A stretch of DNA of 25,675 nt from Actinomycetota bacterium (GTDB lineage: Bacteria; Actinomycetota; Thermoleophilia; UBA2241). Each line of letters begins with the position of its first letter. The stretch's first letter is position 1. The stretch covers positions 7,274 to 32,948 of the forward strand of contig PMKK01000270.1 of the NCBI GenBank assembly GCA_003157715.1. Direction: 5' to 3'. Below are positions 22,461 through 25,675 of this stretch, piece after piece. The notes beneath the pieces are model-generated. The model searched no databases. It saw only the letters and a list, made by a program, of their open reading frames with translations, and was not told the DNA's origin. Both the position numbers and the translations under genes were made by a program.

Positions 22461-23174
22461 GTGGTCAAAGAACAGTCACGCATCCAGGGCGATCCATCGC
22501 TCGAGCTGGTGCTCGAGCTGGCCGCGCCGACGGCCCGCGACCGCGTCATCGACGTCGGCACGACCGTCGGCTCGACGGCCTTCGCGCTGGGCCCGTCGGT
22601 GGCCAGCGTCCTGGCCATCGACAACCGTCCGGACACGATCGCCGAGGCCCTGCGGCTGAGTCGCGAAGTCGGGGTCGAGAACGTCTCGTTCACGCTCGGT
22701 AACGTGTACGCCCTGCCGCTGGCCGACGGCGCCTTCACGCTGGTCACCTGCCGCAACGCCCTGCACCGGTTCCCTGAGCCGGTGGCGGCGCTCAAGGAGA
22801 TGGCGCGGGTCCTGACGCCCGGCGGGCGTCTCGTGGTCTACGACCTGCTGGTGAGCCCCGAGCTCGACCGCCCGCTGAACGAGCTGGCCCGCCTGAGCGA
22901 CCCGGCCCACCGGCGCTTCGCCACCCACGAGGAGTTCCTCGAGCAGTTCGCCAAGGCCGGCCTCGCGGTGATCAAGGAGCGCCGCCTGCATCACACGGTC
23001 AACCTCGACTACTGGCTCGAAGCGGCGGCCGTCGACCCGAGTCGCGCCGATCTCATCCGCACGCGCCTGCAGGAGTTTCCGCTCAAGGTCCAGACCGCCC
23101 TCGACCTGGCCGTGGCCGACAACATGGTGTCGTTTTCTTACGAGGACATAGGCTTTCGGCTCGAGCGGGTCTAG
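22461..23174 (+). CDS. Class I SAM-dependent methyltransferase
   Basis: 237-aa Rossmann-fold methyltransferase of the Methyltransf_11/UbiE-like group. Motif I is VIDVGTTVGSTAF (about residues 29-41), in which the middle Gly of GxGxG is Thr. The acidic end of strand 2 is LAIDNRP, then NVYALPLADGAFTLVTCRNALHRFPEP, the family's post-motif region, and LTPGGRLVVYD. The last 90 residues form a helical cap with RRLHHTVNLDYWLEAA. GTG start, 15 nt after ileS with GAGAGGCAGG between, so probably co-transcribed. The substrate is not readable from sequence. It meets the FG-GAP gene tail to tail with 6 nt between stops. Confidence 0.88.
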   Translation: MVKEQSRIQGDPSLELVLELAAPTARDRVIDVGTTVGSTAFALGPSVASVLAIDNRPDTIAEALRLSREVGVENVSFTLGNVYALPLADGAFTLVTCRNALHRFPEPVAALKEMARVLTPGGRLVVYDLLVSPELDRPLNELARLSDPAHRRFATHEEFLEQFAKAGLAVIKERRLHHTVNLDYWLEAAAVDPSRADLIRTRLQEFPLKVQTALDLAVADNMVSFSYEDIGFRLERV

Positions 23175-23180
23175 CGGGGT

Positions 23181-25322
23181 CTAGCGCGCCGCGGCGGCGG
23201 CTTGCCGCCGGCCCTTCCCGCGTCCGGCGCGCGGCTCGCGGTGGCGAACGGCTAGCGCTTGGCCCGCCCTGATCCTGCCGCGGGCGGAGACGGTCACGGT
23301 GGCCACGTCGTAGCCGGCCTGCGGGTTGCCGGCGACATCGACCGCGTAGTAGAGCAGGGTGTGCAGGCCCAGACCGGTGACGCTCACCGTGACTCCGCCC
23401 GCGCTCGGGTAGGCGGCCCGGACCCAGGCGCCGGCGTCCAGCGAGTACCAGATGCAGGCCACGCCCGAGTCGGGGTCCGTGGCCGTCAGGGTGACGGTGG
23501 CCGGGTCGCCCGGTGCGCTCAAAGCGGCCGCGGCGACCGGCAGGCTGTTGTCGATGCGCACCGTGGTCGTCTCGGTCTTCTCGAGGTTGCCGGCCGCGTC
23601 GGTCGAGCGGTAGAGGACGACAGAGCTGCCCGAGCCGCCGCCGCGCTTCCAGCGCGGGAAGGCCACCGTCGTGCCGCTTCGCCACGTGGCGCCGCCGTCG
23701 AGCGAGTACTGGGTCTGGGCGGCTCCGCCCGCCATGCCTGAGTGGCTGCCGTCGCTTGCCGGCGGGTCTGTCGGCGAGAGCGTCAGCGACCAGGGCCCGG
23801 CGTGCCAGGTCGCCAGGCCGCCGGGATCGGCGTCGTCGGTGGTGACCGGGGCGACCGTGTCGACGCGCACCGTGCGTATCGCCGCCGGGCCGGCGGTGCC
23901 GGCCGTGTCGACGGCGCGCACGTGGAAGTACCATACTCCGTCGGCCAGATCGTCGTAGGCGGCCGCCAGCGGGGTCATCGTCGTGCTGAGGAGCAGGCCG
24001 ACCGAGGTGCCGCCGGTCGTGTCGCAAGGGATGGCGAGGTCGGGGACGCCGTCGCCGTTGAAGTCGCCGGCCACGATCGCGTGAGGGTGCACCGGCGTGG
24101 CGAACGCCTGGAACGCCATGAAGGTGCCGTCGCCCTTGCCGAGCAGCACGCCGGCGTCGGCGCTTTCCCGGTTGGCGACGGCGAGGTCGGGGATGCCGTC
24201 GCCGTTGAAGTCGGCGAGCGCGAGTTGGGCCGATGAGGCGCCCACGACATAGGTGGCCGCGGTCCCGAACGTGCCGTCTCCGTGGCCTGACAGCACGCTG
24301 ATGGTGCCGTCGAACCAGTTGGCCACGGCCAGGTCGAGCGCGCCGTCGCCGTTGAAGTCACCGGCGACGACGGAGTGCGGGTGCGTCCCGACGGAGTAGT
24401 CGACGTTGGGCTTGAACGTGCCGTCGCCGTTGCCGAGCAGGATACTCACCGAGTCCGCCGTCCAGTCGGCCACGGCCAGATCGAGCTTGCCGTCGCCGTC
24501 GAAGTCGGCGGCGGTCACGGCCTCGGCATTGGTCGCCGTCGGATAGCTTGTCGCCGGTGCGAACGTGCCGTCGCCGTTGCCGAGCAGCACGCGGACGGCG
24601 CTGAGACCGTAGACGGCCACCGCCAGATCGGGCGCGCCGTCGCCGTTGAAGTCGCCGATGGCGATCTGGCTGGGATGAGTCCCGATCTGATAGCCCACCG
24701 CGGGCTCCAGCGTCCCGTCGCCGTTACCCAGCAGCACGCTGACGGTGGCATCGCTCCAGTTCGCGATCACGACGTCAGTGGCGCCGTCGCCGTTCAGGTC
24801 GGCCGTGGCGACGCCGTGCGGGTCTGTGCCCACGGGGTAACCCACTGGGTCCTGGAACGTGCCGTCGCCCTTGCCGAGAAACACGCTGATCGTGTCGGCG
24901 GCGTAGTCGGCCACGACGAGGTCGGCCTGGCCGTCGCCGTTCAGGTCGCCGCTGGAGACGGCCTCGGGTTGCAGTCCCGCCGTCAAGGTGGTCGACGAGA
25001 AACGCAACCCTGAACGGGTGACGGTGGCCGGAGGGTCCGTCCCCTGGGACTGATCGATGAGATACGAGTAGCCGGCGACGCCGAGCGACGCATTCCAGGA
25101 GAGACTCGCGTCGGGATCGGCGTACCAGCTCGCCTCGTCGGGATGGGACGGAGACGCCAGGCCGCCGATCGGTCCCGGCGCGGCCGCCGCCGGAGCCGCC
25201 CCGACGACCAGCATGGGTACGAGCAGCCCAAGTGCGAGCAGCCCAAGCGCGACCAGCGTGGCGACCGCGGACCTGCGGATGACAGTCGAGATGAGCCTCG
25301 TGGTGACACCCCCGTCCGGCAC
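23181..25322 (-). CDS. Secreted FG-GAP/VCBS repeat protein
   Basis: 713-aa exported protein. An N-terminal hydrophobic stretch (about 19-48, ending APAAAAPGP) is a signal peptide or anchor. A short beta domain (about 50-115) precedes seven FG-GAP repeats from about residue 126 to 450, spaced about 52 residues, each with DxNGDG or DFDGDG (calcium-binding loop), LAVA and LLGNGDGTF. Then come a fibronectin-like segment (DGVWYFHVRAVDTAG) and two Ig-like modules with YSLDGGATW and WYSLDAGAW. The last 33 residues are strongly basic (RGRIRAGQ to the end). A beta-propeller for adhesion or glycan contact is likely. GTG 25322 lacks a clear ribosome-binding site and lies 28 nt after the tautomerase stop, so the start is moderately sure. 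Confidence 0.88.
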   Translation of the reverse strand: MPDGGVTTRLISTVIRRSAVATLVALGLLALGLLVPMLVVGAAPAAAAPGPIGGLASPSHPDEASWYADPDASLSWNASLGVAGYSYLIDQSQGTDPPATVTRSGLRFSSTTLTAGLQPEAVSSGDLNGDGQADLVVADYAADTISVFLGKGDGTFQDPVGYPVGTDPHGVATADLNGDGATDVVIANWSDATVSVLLGNGDGTLEPAVGYQIGTHPSQIAIGDFNGDGAPDLAVAVYGLSAVRVLLGNGDGTFAPATSYPTATNAEAVTAADFDGDGKLDLAVADWTADSVSILLGNGDGTFKPNVDYSVGTHPHSVVAGDFNGDGALDLAVANWFDGTISVLSGHGDGTFGTAATYVVGASSAQLALADFNGDGIPDLAVANRESADAGVLLGKGDGTFMAFQAFATPVHPHAIVAGDFNGDGVPDLAIPCDTTGGTSVGLLLSTTMTPLAAAYDDLADGVWYFHVRAVDTAGTAGPAAIRTVRVDTVAPVTTDDADPGGLATWHAGPWSLTLSPTDPPASDGSHSGMAGGAAQTQYSLDGGATWRSGTTVAFPRWKRGGGSGSSVVLYRSTDAAGNLEKTETTTVRIDNSLPVAAAALSAPGDPATVTLTATDPDSGVACIWYSLDAGAWVRAAYPSAGGVTVSVTGLGLHTLLYYAVDVAGNPQAGYDVATVTVSARGRIRAGQALAVRHREPRAGRGKGRRQAAAAAR

Positions 25323-25350
25323 CGGGATCGGCTGAGGCGCTGCCTCGGTC

Positions 25351-25539
25351 TCAGTCGGCCTCGTCGGCGAGCCGCCCGCCGATCGCCCAGTCGCTCTTGT
25401 CGTAGTCCTCGAAGAGGACCCGCACCGTGTCGCGTTCGCAGCCTGCGACCTCGACCATCGCGTCGGTCATGCGCCGGGCGAGCTCGGCCTTCTGTTCGCG
25501 GGTGCGGCCCGTCCAGAGCCGCACCGTGATCACGGGCAT
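25351..25539 (-). CDS. 4-oxalocrotonate tautomerase family protein
   Basis: 62-aa protein starting MPVITVRLWTGRT: the Pro exposed after Met removal is the catalytic base of this family, and an Arg near position 12 fits the substrate-binding site. Length matches the 60-70 aa tautomerase subunit, usually a hexamer. The middle helix (EQKAELARRMTDAMVEVAG) and VRVLFEDYDKSDWAIGG, with the family's WxxGG, confirm it. Catabolic partners are not visible here, so the substrate is open. ATG start 16 nt after the thioredoxin stop, same strand. Confidence 0.92.
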   Translation of the reverse strand: MPVITVRLWTGRTREQKAELARRMTDAMVEVAGCERDTVRVLFEDYDKSDWAIGGRLADEAD

Positions 25540-25555
25540 GAAAGCGCCGCCCGGC

Positions 25556-25675
25556 TCAGGTAAGCCAGTCGGCGAGCTCTTCGACCAGCTTGGGCTTGCT
25601 CAGGGCGCCGACGATGCGCTTCTTCAGCTGGCCGTCCTCGAAGGCAAGCAGCGTGGGGATGTTCATGACCTCGAG
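25556..25675 (-). CDS. Thioredoxin, C-terminal fragment (cut by window edge)
   Basis: The last 39 codons are in the window, reading LEVMNIPTLLAFEDGQLKKR and onward to ELADWLT. NIPT is the cis-Pro loop of thioredoxins, and FEDGQ...RIVGALSK is the usual final strand and helix. The redox CxxC lies outside the window. A stop at 25556-25558 precedes the tautomerase gene by 16 nt. Confidence 0.88.
   Translation of the reverse strand, partial: LEVMNIPTLLAFEDGQLKKRIVGALSKPKLVEELADWLT

Noticed and set aside
24000..24960. Regular repeats of about 156 bp resembling a CRISPR or satellite array
   Set aside because: The repeats are codons for the seven FG-GAP units of the secreted protein; no constant direct repeat with unique spacers.

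Overview
The window is high-GC DNA, densely coding, with many GTG starts and 4-nt start/stop overlaps. The gene content fits a Gram-positive-type high-GC bacterium, most likely Actinomycetota and possibly a deep branch such as Thermoleophilia. That assignment is an inference from composition, the extended -10 promoters, a Thermus/actinobacterial-style IleRS and the envelope genes; no rRNA is present to settle it. I see no tRNA, rRNA, CRISPR array, transposase or phage gene.

Layout. (A) 1-7892 is an extracellular polysaccharide locus: a sugar-nucleotide epimerase (5' end cut off), a polysaccharide-deacetylase-like protein and two GT4 glycosyltransferases on the + strand. A convergent operon on the - strand encodes a Wzz/BY-kinase and a CysE-like acetyltransferase, and a third GT4 enzyme is divergent from it. 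(B) 8017-14608 is a compact + strand cluster: HprK-like kinase, PqqD-like peptide-binding protein, S26-type Ser/His peptidase, radical SAM/SPASM enzyme, a 57-aa Cys-rich peptide gene that is easy to miss, two terminator-like hairpins, a nucleotidyltransferase and an ABC exporter. I read this as a RiPP (ribosomally made, modified peptide) system and the most interesting item here. (C) 14807-16186 is a secreted glycoside hydrolase. (D) 19006-16223 (- strand) is an operon of HAD phosphatase, GtrA-like flippase and GT87-type membrane protein. (E) 19125-23174 is ileS followed by a methyltransferase. (F) 25675-23181 (- strand) holds a thioredoxin fragment, a 4-oxalocrotonate tautomerase and a secreted seven-repeat FG-GAP protein.

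How the genes may work together. In cluster B the PqqD-like protein would present the peptide leader to the radical SAM enzyme. The kinase and nucleotidyltransferase could add phosphate or nucleotide groups, the S26 peptidase could cut the leader, and the ABC protein could export the product. The order of steps is inference. Regions A and D supply glycan assembly and membrane sugar transfer.

A recurring oddity is short degenerate tandem repeats (17-24 bp) at gene ends and junctions (4291-4358, 7880-7936, 12661-12742, 14606-14692, 16243-16368, 18181-18276). Several are translated into low-complexity tails of otherwise conserved proteins.
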